Notes: generated by a model not told the origin, from the letters alone. A stretch of DNA of 64,000 nt from Desulfoferula mesophila (GCF_037076455.1 NZ_AP028679.1:3487501-3551500); one strand, 5' to 3'. Positions 8,245 through 16,834 are shown, counted from the stretch's first letter. Numbers and translations are program-made.

Positions 8245-8565
8245 TTACCGGCCCACGATCACCAGCAGCATCCTCAAGATCATATTCAGCTGCTTCTCAT
8301 CCGCCCGATCCAGCACTGAAAGGATCATTTCTTTGCTGGCAACTGGATCTTCGGCATGGAGTACGCTGAAAATCTCTCCCAAGTCCACTTCCAGATTGTC
8401 CGCCAGGGATATCAGTGTATTTAAAGTAGGATTCTCCTTACCTCGTTCGATGCTGCTCAGATACTTCGGGTTGATTTCCATCATTTCGGACAGGACCTCC
8501 TGAGTCAGGCCCCTGCTTTTCCTAACCGCCCTGATCCTGGCTCCCAACCGTTGTTTGGTATCCAC
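8245..8565 (-). CDS. XRE-family transcriptional regulator (106 aa)
   Basis: Helix-turn-helix repressor-like protein. LGARIRAVRKSRGLTQEVLSE, then INPKYLSSIERGKENPTLNTL, is a canonical XRE/Cro-C1 fold. The C-terminal helix (ADEKQLNMILRMLLVIVGR) probably dimerises. GTG at 8565 is chosen because AAAGGGG lies 7 nt upstream; ATG 8598 and TTG 8610 are in-frame alternatives. It is transcribed toward the DUF262 gene and away from the GRAM-domain gene at 8903, so it could control either or itself. No operator was identified with certainty in 8566-8902. Confidence 0.88.
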   Translation of the reverse strand: MDTKQRLGARIRAVRKSRGLTQEVLSEMMEINPKYLSSIERGKENPTLNTLISLADNLEVDLGEIFSVLHAEDPVASKEMILSVLDRADEKQLNMILRMLLVIVGR

Positions 8566-8902
8566 CGCGTATGCCCCTTTCTGCCTGCATATCCTCATGA
8601 ATGCTTGCAAACGGGGAACAGAGGCGGAACCTTCTATCAGATTGAAAATGTATTGTTAATTCATGGTGTCAGACGTAACATGGATGGCATCGCACAGACT
8701 TGAGGGAAAATATCTGGGTATCGGACTTAATTGAGTGGGGGACTCGCGGAATTAAAACTCAGTTGAGTTGGTCTTCGGTTATCAAACAGAGCTGCATTTT
8801 GCTTCGGACCTGACTCCCAAGAACTAACCCTTAAAACAATGCCTGGGCAGCGCCGTTGTCCATAGTGCCCAGTAAGCAATTCAGCAAACGGAGGGTCAAA
8901 CC

Positions 8903-9703
8903 ATGCCGGAAGAAACCGTCGTGCTGTCGTCCAGCTTCTCTACTTATGTAAAAAGCTTCGCTAACGTCAAACTGGGCGCTGCCGTGCTCACCGACCAGCG
9001 GGTCATGTTTTTTGAAGGCAATGACGTCCTATTCAATATTCCCTTGGACCAGATTAAATCCTTCGCCGAGGGCAAGCACGGGTGGTCCAAGAAAATAATC
9101 ATCAAGACCAAGGAGGGGCTGGAGTATGGCTTCCTCCCCAAGAAGAAACACTACGATCTGTGGCTGCAATATCTGAGAAACCCGCAGTCGATCGTAGCGG
9201 CTGCGGAAGAGTCTCTACGAAACAAGCCGGTCGCTCAGGAAGCATTCATTCCGCCCCAAGCAGAGGCAACTACTGCGGTGAACCAGGCCGGAGCGTTTAA
9301 CCAACCAATGACATCCCCGCCAACCGCTGTAAAAGAAAAGGTGGGCACTGTCGGTCCGAGTACACCAGCCGTAGAGAACACTTTCTGGTACCTGCCGGGC
9401 ATACAGTGGGTGGTCAAGAAATCCGTTTACGTTGGTGTCGTGGGGGCATGCTGCTGGTTGTTTGGCAAGATCTACATGTGGTGGATCGGCCAAAACATAG
9501 GCGGAACGCTTCTGTTTGCTGACTGGAGGGCAGTTGCCCAGGCCATGGCCGGAATGCAAGGTACCATCAAAGTTCTCTACTATCTGTGGCACTATGGATT
9601 CTGGACCATGATATGGGCCTTTTCCATTGCTCTGGCCGGTTCCATCGCCATACCTGTGATTGAGGCCAAACAGGAATCACCCTCCCGTAAATCTTCCCAA
9701 TAG
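8903..9703 (+). CDS. GRAM/PH-like domain membrane protein (266 aa)
   Basis: Residues about 1-90 (KLGAAVLTDQRVMFFEG...IPLDQIKSFAEGKHGWSKKIIIKTKEGLEYGF) match the GRAM/bacterial-PH pattern of a strand-rich lipid- or protein-binding domain. A Pro/Ala-rich linker follows, then two hydrophobic segments at about 172-195 and 222-248. A cytosolic PH-like head anchored by a C-terminal hairpin is the likely topology. ATG 8903 is preceded by CGGAGGG. It starts a rightward series in an otherwise phage/ICE-like module. Function unknown. Confidence 0.75.
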   Translation: MPEETVVLSSSFSTYVKSFANVKLGAAVLTDQRVMFFEGNDVLFNIPLDQIKSFAEGKHGWSKKIIIKTKEGLEYGFLPKKKHYDLWLQYLRNPQSIVAAAEESLRNKPVAQEAFIPPQAEATTAVNQAGAFNQPMTSPPTAVKEKVGTVGPSTPAVENTFWYLPGIQWVVKKSVYVGVVGACCWLFGKIYMWWIGQNIGGTLLFADWRAVAQAMAGMQGTIKVLYYLWHYGFWTMIWAFSIALAGSIAIPVIEAKQESPSRKSSQ

Positions 9704-9747
9704 CTTCGATCTGTACATGATGAAAACCGACTGCTAGGAGGAGCCTC

Positions 9748-10257
9748 ATGCGTGTCTTTATCATGGCGCTCCTCGCGAGCGTCCTTATCCACATAATTCC
9801 CTGTGCGGCCATAGGGCAGACAAAAAGCTCCGCTTTACCCGGCAGTCATACCGACATCAGGATGAAGCAGGGTGCCTACTGGATTCCCACTGGTAACCCG
9901 TGGCATGGAATTTTACCCAGCGATATTGCCGGTCATCGGAATAGGGTTAACGAGGCAAGAGGAAAGCAAGTCTACTTCGTGCCCAATGTGGCCTACAACC
10001 GCTGGCGTGAACAAAAGCTGGCCGAGCGGATGCGGCTGCGCAGGTTGGGCCTCAAGGTCCCTGTTCCTCAACCTGGTGACATCGTCATGACCTACGAAGA
10101 GGTTCAGTGGTCCATGACTTTCTGGGAACGTAGATCAGGTGTTTCTTCCGATCTCATGCCGCACCCGCTACTGATCGAGGGTGAAAAATACTACCCCTGG
10201 CGCAAACTGCTTAAAGGTGCGGGCTGGCAAGGTGTGATGCCCCGAGTGGGTCAATAG
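9748..10257 (+). CDS. Exported hypothetical protein (169 aa)
   Basis: The N-terminus MRVFIMALLASVLIHIIPCA is a Sec-type signal peptide; a Cys near residue 19 leaves a lipoprotein possible. The mature part has no recognised domain and contains a repeated basic WREQKLAERMRLRR stretch. ATG 9748 follows AGGAGGAGCC. It is 44 bp downstream of the GRAM gene and ends before a good terminator, so the two probably form one transcript. Confidence 0.7.
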   Translation: MRVFIMALLASVLIHIIPCAAIGQTKSSALPGSHTDIRMKQGAYWIPTGNPWHGILPSDIAGHRNRVNEARGKQVYFVPNVAYNRWREQKLAERMRLRRLGLKVPVPQPGDIVMTYEEVQWSMTFWERRSGVSSDLMPHPLLIEGEKYYPWRKLLKGAGWQGVMPRVGQ

Positions 10258-10284
10258 CTCTCTAGAAGCAATCTCCAACTCAAC

Positions 10285-10322
10285 GGGTCTGTCTCCTTCA
10301 CGGGAGGCGGGCCCATTTATTT
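10285..10322 (+). terminator. Rho-independent terminator
   Basis: GGGTCTGTCTCC (10285-10296) pairs fully, with G-U pairs, to the stretch 10303-10314 ending GGGCCC; the stem is followed by ATTTATTTT. It closes the GRAM/exported-protein transcript. Confidence 0.75.
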
Positions 10323-10371
10323 TGCCCAAACCCCAGAAGAAAGGAGCCAGGATGCCAAAAACCATATCGGC

Positions 10372-10488
10372 TTGTTTTGGCCCAAGGGGTCTCCCTTGAA
10401 GGGCAATTGGTGGGAATTGGCCCTCACCCTCGTAATCGAGGCATTGAAGTGGATCTTGGCCGAAAGAAAGAAAAGGAGAGATGAATGA
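10372..10488 (+). CDS. Possible small protein (38 aa), coupled to next gene
   Basis: A frame beginning TTG at 10372 encodes WWELALTLVIEALKWILAE followed by a Lys/Arg-rich tail and ends TGA at 10486-10488, overlapping the ATG of the next gene (ATGA). The amphipathic helix with basic tail and the stop/start overlap argue it may be translated. However, no good ribosome-binding site precedes the TTG and no family is recognised. A different start or no translation at all is equally possible. Confidence 0.3.
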   Translation: MFWPKGSPLKGNWWELALTLVIEALKWILAERKKRRDE

Positions 10489-11144
10489 CCAAACCTGAAG
10501 CAAACAGGCAACCTCAACTCAATCCGGAATTTGTCCAACAGATCGACGGGAAAGACTTCGTAACCTACCAGGGTCTACTGGATCTGGCCCATCAAAAGGG
10601 GCTGATCAGCATCGTGACCGAAGTTCTGCAGTACCCCAACAAAGACAACGAACATCTGGCCGTGGTTCAGGCGGTGGTGGAGTCCAAGGACGGGGAGAGA
10701 TTCAGCGATGTAGGAGATGCGAATCCTCAAAACTGCAATTCTCGCGTGTCCAAACATCTACTCCGCATGGCCAGCACTCGGGCCAAAGCCAGGGCATTAA
10801 GGGATCTGACCAACATCGGCTTGACCGCCCTGGAGGAGCTAGCTGATCTCGGGGAAGTGGCTGGAGACCCGGAACCGAGGCAACAGAATGCCCGACAACA
10901 GCCCATACAGCCCCAGACAAAGCCTAAGCCCGCTCCCAAGCGCCCAGCTACCACTCCGGCTAGGCAACCGACCCAGAAGCTCTCCGAAGCCCAGCACAGG
11001 GCAATCATCAACCTGGCCCAACGCAGAAAACTGGATGAACAGGAACTGGAGCAACTCTGCCGAGAAATCCACGGGGTCAAGGTGGAAGCCCTGAACTCCG
11101 CTGATGCCAGCGCCTTTATCCGCCACCTCCAGCAGGCCGCATAA
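10485..11144 (+). CDS. Phage/ICE-type hypothetical protein (219 aa), recombination module
   Basis: ATG 10485 has AAAAGGAGAG upstream. The N-terminal 120 residues contain GDANPQNCNSRVSKHLLRMA, then STRAKARALRDLTNIGLTALEEL, a pattern seen in small proteins that accompany RecB-like nucleases in phages and integrative elements. A Pro/Gln/Lys-rich linker (about 125-165) leads to a C-terminal helical domain (KLSEAQHRAIINLAQRRKL). A role in DNA recombination or single-strand binding is inferred from the neighbour, not from a catalytic motif. The next gene follows after 37 bp. Confidence 0.65.
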   Translation: MTKPEANRQPQLNPEFVQQIDGKDFVTYQGLLDLAHQKGLISIVTEVLQYPNKDNEHLAVVQAVVESKDGERFSDVGDANPQNCNSRVSKHLLRMASTRAKARALRDLTNIGLTALEELADLGEVAGDPEPRQQNARQQPIQPQTKPKPAPKRPATTPARQPTQKLSEAQHRAIINLAQRRKLDEQELEQLCREIHGVKVEALNSADASAFIRHLQQAA

Positions 11145-11181
11145 ATTCCCATCCCCATCAATCAGTAGAAAGGAGTTGTCC

Positions 11182-11997
11182 ATGGTGGATCTAGCAGAAT
11201 TGCGCAAAGAGCCCCATTTATCGGCTTCAAGTGTGGCCGGGTATCTCGAGTGCGGATTGGCCTACCGCTTCGGCAAAGTGGACGGACTAGCGCCCGAGTG
11301 CACGCCTGATGTGCTCATATTTGGCTCTGCCATCCATGAGGTCTTGGCCGAGTATTACAGGGCCCTGGCCAAAGGTGTAAGGCTGGCCGGTGATCATTTG
11401 AAGGAGTCCTTCGAGAAGCACTGGAGCGAGCGGGCTGCTGACAACGGTGCAATCCGCTACAAGGAGGGCACCGACTACCTCTCCTACATGACCCAGGGCA
11501 AAGCAATGCTGGAGGTGTTTGCGGCCCAGGTGCCGGTGGAAAACTGCAAGGTCTTAGCTGTGGAAGAGCCCTTCTGCATGAACATAGAGGGCCTGCCGGT
11601 TCCTTTGATTGGTATCTATGACCTGGTGATCGAGGACTCGTCCGGGGTAATCACCATCGTTGACCACAAGACCAGCGCCAAGAGCTACAGCCTGGACCAG
11701 GTGGACCAAAACTTCCAGATGACCATCTATCAGGTAGCGGCCAATGCCAATGGCTTCGCAGGAAGGGAGATCCTGCTGCGATTGGACACACTTATCAAAA
11801 CCAAGATCCCCAAATTTGAGCAGTATTACACCATCCGGTCTAAGGAGGAGGAGCAAGGGGCCCTGAAACGAGTCTTGGCCGCATATGAGGGGATATCCAA
11901 GGGTGTCTACCTACCTGCATCTGCGGGCTCCTGGCGGTGTTCTGGTTGTGTTTATCAGGGCGCTTGCGGGCAGTGGATGAAGGGGGAGATACCGTGA
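11182..11997 (+). CDS. RecB-family PD-(D/E)XK nuclease, Cas4-like (271 aa)
   Basis: The PD-(D/E)XK core is recognisable: GSAIHEVLAEYY (motif with His), GIYDLVIEDSSG (Asp), then ITIVDHKTSAKS (D-H-K) and QMTIYQVAAN (QxxxY motif). The C-terminus CSGCVYQGACGQW supplies Cys that, with an upstream Cys, could bind an Fe-S cluster as in Cas4/AddB. ATG 11182 (MVDLAELRKEP) follows AAAGGAG. Such proteins process DNA ends in phage or ICE recombination. No cas genes or CRISPR repeats are present, so a CRISPR adaptation role is not supported. The stop overlaps the next start. Confidence 0.85.
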   Translation: MVDLAELRKEPHLSASSVAGYLECGLAYRFGKVDGLAPECTPDVLIFGSAIHEVLAEYYRALAKGVRLAGDHLKESFEKHWSERAADNGAIRYKEGTDYLSYMTQGKAMLEVFAAQVPVENCKVLAVEEPFCMNIEGLPVPLIGIYDLVIEDSSGVITIVDHKTSAKSYSLDQVDQNFQMTIYQVAANANGFAGREILLRLDTLIKTKIPKFEQYYTIRSKEEEQGALKRVLAAYEGISKGVYLPASAGSWRCSGCVYQGACGQWMKGEIP

Positions 11998-12278
11998 ACA
12001 GAGAGGAAATAACTGCCCTCCAGCAATGTCTCACCGTCCAAAAGCAGGGAGTGCCCAGACCTATTGTCCAGGTGGAGCGTCTGATGCAGCGACATACTCC
12101 CGAAGAGCTCGAAGCCTATCTGGGCAGCGTGCGCAGGGACTATCGGAAGAAGATCCAGCATCTGTTCGAAATCGACCCAGGTAACCCTCAGCTGGACCAC
12201 TTGGTGATCGTGATCTTCCGTCTGAACATGGCGATCAAGTTGATGAGGGAAAGGCGAATGGCAAAAGAAGCCGCATAA
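11994..12278 (+). CDS. Small hypothetical protein (94 aa)
   Basis: GTG at 11994 overlaps the TGA of the nuclease gene and has GGGGGAG 6 nt upstream, implying translational coupling. The product is mainly helical and basic (LGSVRRDYRKKIQHLFEID, IKLMRERRMAKEAA). No known domain. Operon position suggests an accessory to the nuclease. Confidence 0.65.
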   Translation: MNREEITALQQCLTVQKQGVPRPIVQVERLMQRHTPEELEAYLGSVRRDYRKKIQHLFEIDPGNPQLDHLVIVIFRLNMAIKLMRERRMAKEAA

Positions 12279-12662
12279 GCCTAGACAGAGTCCGCGACGA
12301 TTTCCGCGACGAATCCTAATGATTTTGCCTTTGCGTATCCTCAACCCAATCCCATCCATAATCTGACCCTGCCCCTCATTAACGACCCAATCAACGTTTA
12401 CGACGTTTATTCGTTGTTTCCTCCTATGATCCGGGTCCCCGTGGATCTCTCTGCGCTGGTCAGGCTAAGGACGATTTTTCCGTAAAATCCCCCGCTAGCA
12501 ATTACGATCCCCATTGCCCATTTCGTTTTTAAACGTCTAGAACGTCGATTTCGTCTAGATCAACAGCCTGCCGTACGTATCACACCCACAAGAAACTGGC
12601 TACGCGATGCGGAGTCACGGGTTTCCGTGTCTGCGTCCGTAGCTTGGAAAGGAGCTTTTTGA
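12279..12662. other. Non-coding stretch with short repeats (384 bp)
   Basis: No gene is seen. Short repeats are visible: TTCCGCGACGA near 12300, and CGTCTAGA at about 12534-12541 and 12552-12559 (18-bp phase) between AACGT elements. These could be operator half-sites in front of the DUF932 gene, whose GGAAAGGAG lies at about 12646-12654. Confidence 0.4.
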
Positions 12663-13589
12663 ATGACCAACATGACGACCTTTGGAAACGTCCAGCGGAG
12701 GGCGGAAGCTCTCGCTGCTAATTATCACGATGCACTGGTCCCGGTGAAGGAGATGGAATTTGCCGATCTGAAGACCGTGAAGATCGGAGGGGAGCCACAT
12801 CACCTGAGAAGGGTTGCTCGGCAGAGGGTTGCTGCTCGATTAGGGATTCCTCATCCATATCTGGAAAGGTGCCCAGCGGAACTTCAGGCGGAACAGTTGA
12901 ATTATTGGCTGCGGGGAGAAAGGAATGAGGAGTTCTTCGTGCGTTTCGATGGCGCTGAGATCAGAGCGGTGTTTACACCACGATACACACCGGCGGACAA
13001 CCTGGAGGTGCTGGAGCGTCTAGCTGACATCGGGGTGATGCCTGAGACCAAGGTGCAGGTCGCGCTCGATGCGGAATTCATGAGCCTGAGCATTCCGGAT
13101 CAGAATCGCACCTTTGAGGTGAAAGGGGATCGGCTTACGCCGGGCATCTCCGTTTCCAATTCCGAGGTAGGTCTGGCCAGTCTGTCCGTCAAAGCCTTCT
13201 TTCTGCGCCTAGTCTGCACCAACGGACTTATCGCCAAAACAGAGGTCTCCTCTTCCTACCGGCACGTATCAGCGCGGATTCTAGAGGAGCTGCCTCAGGC
13301 GCTTGGCCAGGTACAGGGCCAGTTGGAGACCAGCAAGGACAAGATGATGATCTCCATGACTAGCCCGGTCAGCGATCCCGATGCCACCATCAGGGCCTTC
13401 AATCGGCAGTTCCAGTTGAGTCAGCGGGAGCAGGAGGCTGTGGCTTGGGGGTTCATGCGGGAGTTCGGCGATACCATGTGGCATGTGGTTAATGCCTACA
13501 CCGCAGGAGCGCAGCATAGCCCTTTGACCGCTGAGGAAAACCACAAGCTACAGGTGGTGGGAGGGATGGTGTTGGGGATGGTGCAGTAG
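12663..13589 (+). CDS. DUF932 (phage/plasmid-like) protein (308 aa)
   Basis: Matches the DUF932/TIGR03299 phage-plasmid-like family by its layout: the early LGIPHPYLERCPAELQAEQLNYWL segment, a central beta region (ISVSNSEVGLASLSVKAFFLRLVCTNGL) and a helical C-terminus. The family is common on plasmids, phages and ICEs; its biochemical role is unknown. ATG 12663 has GGAAAGGAG upstream. It is the last gene before a tRNA-derived att-like fragment and an integrase, supporting a mobile origin for the 8.9-13.6 kb block. Confidence 0.8.
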   Translation: MTNMTTFGNVQRRAEALAANYHDALVPVKEMEFADLKTVKIGGEPHHLRRVARQRVAARLGIPHPYLERCPAELQAEQLNYWLRGERNEEFFVRFDGAEIRAVFTPRYTPADNLEVLERLADIGVMPETKVQVALDAEFMSLSIPDQNRTFEVKGDRLTPGISVSNSEVGLASLSVKAFFLRLVCTNGLIAKTEVSSSYRHVSARILEELPQALGQVQGQLETSKDKMMISMTSPVSDPDATIRAFNRQFQLSQREQEAVAWGFMREFGDTMWHVVNAYTAGAQHSPLTAEENHKLQVVGGMVLGMVQ

Positions 13590-13727
13590 GCCGATGTCGG
13601 TATGACCCATCGACTGGACGTAGGATTGGACGTAGCGTGTCATGCATTTTCATGCATTTTGATGCGAGGACGTACAGTGAGGTGCAGCTAAGTGCTTGAA
13701 ATTAGGTAGAGTGCGCTCTCTGGTGTG

Positions 13728-13773
13728 GCCTCTCACGCCGAAGACACGGGTTCGAACCCCGTTGGGACTGCCA
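13728..13773 (+). pseudogene. tRNA 3' fragment (att-like core), probably tRNA-Glu(CUC)
   Basis: The sequence contains an intact T-arm (ACGGG-TTCGAAC-CCCGT), a 7-nt acceptor strand TGGGACT, discriminator G and encoded CCA (ends 13773). Upstream, CTCTCAC with a partly paired GGC/GCC stem resembles the Glu(CUC) anticodon arm. No complementary acceptor 5' strand (AGTCCCA) exists upstream, so this is not a whole tRNA. Such 3' halves are att cores of tyrosine-recombinase elements, and an integrase gene lies 23 bp to the right. Confidence 0.65.
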
Positions 13774-13796
13774 AATAATATCGGAGGGTTGCAGCT

Positions 13797-14307
13797 TCAC
13801 GGCTGGCCCTCCTTTTTTTGGGGAAGTAAATCGGGAAGTAAATTTTCGTCTGTCCGGAGCAAATCCACCGTATGCTTATTGCCCTTTCTTAAACGGCCAA
13901 TGTAGCGATCTGTGGTGGTGGTGCTTTGATGGCGCAAAAGGGCCTGGATTTCAGGGGTACTTATGCCCTTGTCGGCCAAGTAGCTGGCCACATGGTGCCG
14001 CAGGGCATGGCAGCCGAAGGCTTTGACCTCCGCCCGCTTGCAAAGGCTCTCCATAAAAGTGCGGCGTGTAGTAAAAGGCTTTCCGTAGTTTCTACCTTGC
14101 CGCTGACATACAAAGACGTAGGGGCTTTTTTTGAAATGGCGATGCTGGGAATTTTTCCAGATCCATAAAGTCTGGTGCAATTCGTCGCTCATGTCCAAGG
14201 TGTCCCGCCGCGCAGAGCCATCCTTGGTCTTGCGGGTGGTCAATGTAATAGTGCCCCTCTTGAAATCCACGTCCTCCCAGCGCAGGCTAAAAATTTCAGA
14301 GCGCCGG
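13797..14307 (-). pseudogene. Tyrosine recombinase (integrase), N-terminus deleted by IS21 copy 2
   Basis: The catalytic domain of a phage-type integrase reads leftward from the IS boundary: RRSEIFSLRWEDVDF (first catalytic Arg retained at the very edge), HALRHH (His-x-x-Arg), LLRHQSTTTTDRY (His and nucleophile Tyr). The N-terminal SAM-like/arm-binding part is missing because IS21 copy 2 begins at 14308. An internal ATG at 14270 would start after the Arg, so the gene is almost certainly inactive. Its 3' end adjoins the tRNA fragment at 13.73-13.77 kb, its presumed att site. Confidence 0.9.
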
Positions 14308-14409
14308 TGTGAATGGCGGAGTAAGTGCGGGACAGTTGGCGGTCTAAAACCGTGACACTTGTTTTAGAGATATAGTCCTGTTGTTCATGCTGTCAATCAT
14401 GATCTTGCC

Positions 14410-15186
14410 TTAGTTGGTTTTGGGCTTTGCCTGGGATCGTCTTTTGGCTTGGCGGAGCCGGTAGCTTTCTCCATTGGCCTCGATGATGTGGCACCTATGG
14501 GTCAGTCTGTCCAGCAGTGCACCGGTGAGTCTTTCGGAGCCGAAGACCTCCGTCCATTGCTGGAAAGGGAGATTGGTGGTGATCATGAGGCTTTGTTGTT
14601 CATATGCCCTACCCACCACCTCGAATAGCATTTGAGCGCCTATCTTGGAGAAGGGCACATAGCCCAGTTCATCGATGACCAGCAGGTGTAGGCGCTGGAG
14701 CTGTTTCTGCAGGCGTTGCAGACGTCTTTCCTCGCGGCATTCCATGAGCTCTGTGACCAGGGCGGTGGCGCTGTAGAATTTCACCTTGCTTCCCTGGGCG
14801 CAGGCCGCAAAGGCCATGGCGCTGGCCAGGTGGGTCTTGCCGGTGCCGGAGTTTCCGATCAGGAGCACGTTTTCCTTTTTGGCGATGTACTCGCCCCTCA
14901 TCAGCTCCCTGACCAGCTGCTGATTGATGGAGGGCTGTGCCTTGAAATCAAAGGTGTCCATGGTCTTGATCACCGGAAAGGCGGCTTGCTTGATGCGCCT
15001 TTCGGCTGCCCGCTTCTCGCGGTCCAGAAGCTCCCGCTCGGTCAGGCGCAGCAGGTAGGTCATGTAATCGGAGCGGTCTTGGCTGCAGACCTTGGCCATG
15101 GCCGCGTATTCCCGGAGAATGGTGGGCAGCTTCAGCTTTTTGAGGTGGTACTCCAAGAGCACGGTGGGTTTGTCCTGGTCCTTCAT
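14410..15186 (-). CDS. istB: IS21 helper ATPase IstB
   Basis: AAA+ ATPase of 258 residues that assists IstA in target selection. Walker A GNSGTGKT is at residues 111-118, Walker B LLVIDELGY at about 168-176, then a sensor region MITTNLPFQQW and Arg-rich C-terminus. Its ATG overlaps the istA stop (ATGA), the usual coupled arrangement. The translation is identical to the copies at 25.6 and 35.3 kb. Confidence 0.97.
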   Translation of the reverse strand: MKDQDKPTVLLEYHLKKLKLPTILREYAAMAKVCSQDRSDYMTYLLRLTERELLDREKRAAERRIKQAAFPVIKTMDTFDFKAQPSINQQLVRELMRGEYIAKKENVLLIGNSGTGKTHLASAMAFAACAQGSKVKFYSATALVTELMECREERRLQRLQKQLQRLHLLVIDELGYVPFSKIGAQMLFEVVGRAYEQQSLMITTNLPFQQWTEVFGSERLTGALLDRLTHRCHIIEANGESYRLRQAKRRSQAKPKTN

Positions 15187-16745
15187 GACAGCGCCCCTCC
15201 CTGCGCGAGGAGGGAGTCATAGACTGTGATATCGGGCCCGGCCACGCTCACTCGGCCCAGGTGCTCACGACCGTCCAGCAGGAAGGTGGCCGCGGGCCCT
15301 GATGATGGCGGCTCCAGCAGGTGGACAATGGCCTCCGGGGCATAGGCTCCCGCGTACAATGCCTGCTCCACCGCCCGCTTCAGTCTGGCCATGGAGTGGT
15401 CCTCCAGCAAACGTAGGACCTTTATGTATTTACGGGTGCCCTGGCCAGGCATGTCTTCCCCGGCCACCAGCCGCCGCCTCAAGACCTCAAAGCACTCAGA
15501 CAGATCTAGGTCAGCCAGGGGGCGGGCGTGGTCCAGGGAGCCAGGCTTGCGCTCCAGCAAGGGCAGATAATGCCGGTAGTCGAAAAACACCCCTTCCTTG
15601 CCCCAGGATCGGGAGTGGCGGGCCACCACCACGTCATGGTGGCAGAGCACCACCCGATCCACATAGCCCTTGGCCACAATTTCATGGTGGGCACAAGCCA
15701 CCGGCACCGAGTAGTCATTGTCGTCGAAGCGGACCAGGGACAATGAATTGGCCCGGGTAGGCTGTTTGCGGCAGGCATCGAAGCGGGAGGGAGGCAGGGG
15801 GACAAAGGCTGTCTGGTCTTCCTGCAAAACCTCGGCCTTGCTACCGCCCTTGCCACGCAAACGGCGCTTCATGTCGTCGCGGCACTGCCTTAAAAGCATG
15901 GCATTGAGCTCGGCCAGGTCCTTCACCTGGGGCACTGGCACCAAAAAATTCTGCCGGGCGTACTTGACCACCCCTTCCACCACGCCCTTCTCGTTTGGAC
16001 GCCGCACCCGACAAAAATGCTCCCGAAAAAGGTAATGGCTCTGCAGCTTGAGAAAACCATCGGTCAGCTTGCGCTCATGAGGCCCTATGATCTTGGAAAC
16101 CAGGACCTTGCTATTGTCGTAACTGATCCGGTGGGGCACCCCACCGAAAAACTCGAACGCCCTGGCATGCCCTTCCCAGTAGCTCTCGCTGCACTCCTTG
16201 TCGAAGGCCGCCACGAAAAAGGCATCGGAGTACGGCAAGGCCATGATAAAAAGCGCTATCTTGCGAAGCTCCCCGGAAACCTTGGCCAGGGCATAGCCAA
16301 AGTCCACCTGCGCCTCGCCGGGACGATGGACCAGGGGCATGTACACCTCCTGGCTCACGCGCTTGATTGCGCGCACCGCCTCCTTTACCTGGGTGTACTT
16401 GCCCTGATAACCCGCCTCCTTGATGCGGTGATATATGCGCGTGGCCGTGTGCCTTTGCTTCTTGGGAACCTTTTTGTCCTCTTTTATGATCCGGGCGATC
16501 AACTCAAGGTAGGGGCCAAGCTTGGGCTTGGCTCGGGGGGTGCTGAGCCGGTATCCGGGAGGCTCGGGAAAATTCTGAATCTTTTGCAGGGTATCCCAAT
16601 GGATGCCCTCTCTACGCATTAACTCGCGCTTGCTCGCCTGGCCATCGCGCAACTCAAGTCTGATCCGGGCCCATTGATCCATGTCCGTGTACACCCCTTC
16701 CGCTCCTCCAGAGAGTCCTGGCCTGGAAGCCACCATGGCCTCCAT
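15183..16745 (-). CDS. istA: IS21 transposase IstA
   Basis: 520-residue transposase: N-terminal HTH region (DGQASKRELMRREGIHWDTL), rve integrase core with D148 (QVDFG), D210 (YDNSKV) and the Glu in NEKGVVEG, and a C-terminal beta-rich domain. ATG 16743-16745 is 89 bp inside the element end. No interruption is seen, so this copy should be functional. It is coupled to istB by a 4-bp overlap. Confidence 0.97.
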   Translation of the reverse strand: MEAMVASRPGLSGGAEGVYTDMDQWARIRLELRDGQASKRELMRREGIHWDTLQKIQNFPEPPGYRLSTPRAKPKLGPYLELIARIIKEDKKVPKKQRHTATRIYHRIKEAGYQGKYTQVKEAVRAIKRVSQEVYMPLVHRPGEAQVDFGYALAKVSGELRKIALFIMALPYSDAFFVAAFDKECSESYWEGHARAFEFFGGVPHRISYDNSKVLVSKIIGPHERKLTDGFLKLQSHYLFREHFCRVRRPNEKGVVEGVVKYARQNFLVPVPQVKDLAELNAMLLRQCRDDMKRRLRGKGGSKAEVLQEDQTAFVPLPPSRFDACRKQPTRANSLSLVRFDDNDYSVPVACAHHEIVAKGYVDRVVLCHHDVVVARHSRSWGKEGVFFDYRHYLPLLERKPGSLDHARPLADLDLSECFEVLRRRLVAGEDMPGQGTRKYIKVLRLLEDHSMARLKRAVEQALYAGAYAPEAIVHLLEPPSSGPAATFLLDGREHLGRVSVAGPDITVYDSLLAQGGALS

Positions 16746-16834
16746 CGCACCAAAACACCTGAAGAAAACTGAATCAATGTGTCACGGTTTTCAACCGCCA
16801 CTAAAATCGTCTCGCTTTTGGACCGCCATTTACA

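Larger units (their letters stand above)
14308..16834 (-). mobile_element. IS21-family element, copy 2 (complete, 2527 bp)
   Basis: Ends are TGTGAATGGCGG at 14308 and CCGCCATTTACA at 16834, i.e. 5'-TG...CA-3' with imperfect terminal repeats and inner TGTCACGGTTTT repeats. It encodes istA and istB leftward. Flanks are an integrase gene (left) and non-coding DNA (right), with no matching target duplication (left ...GCGCCGG, right TATTTGAC). This suggests rearrangement after insertion. Confidence 0.97.

Noticed and set aside
11182-11997. Cas4 of a CRISPR adaptation module
   Set aside because: The nuclease is Cas4-like, but neighbours are phage/ICE type and no cas1, cas2 or repeats occur in the window.
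13690-13773. Complete tRNA (Glu or Leu type)
   Set aside because: T-arm, acceptor 3' strand and CCA are perfect, but no AGTCCCA-like 5' acceptor strand exists upstream, so only a 3' fragment is supported.
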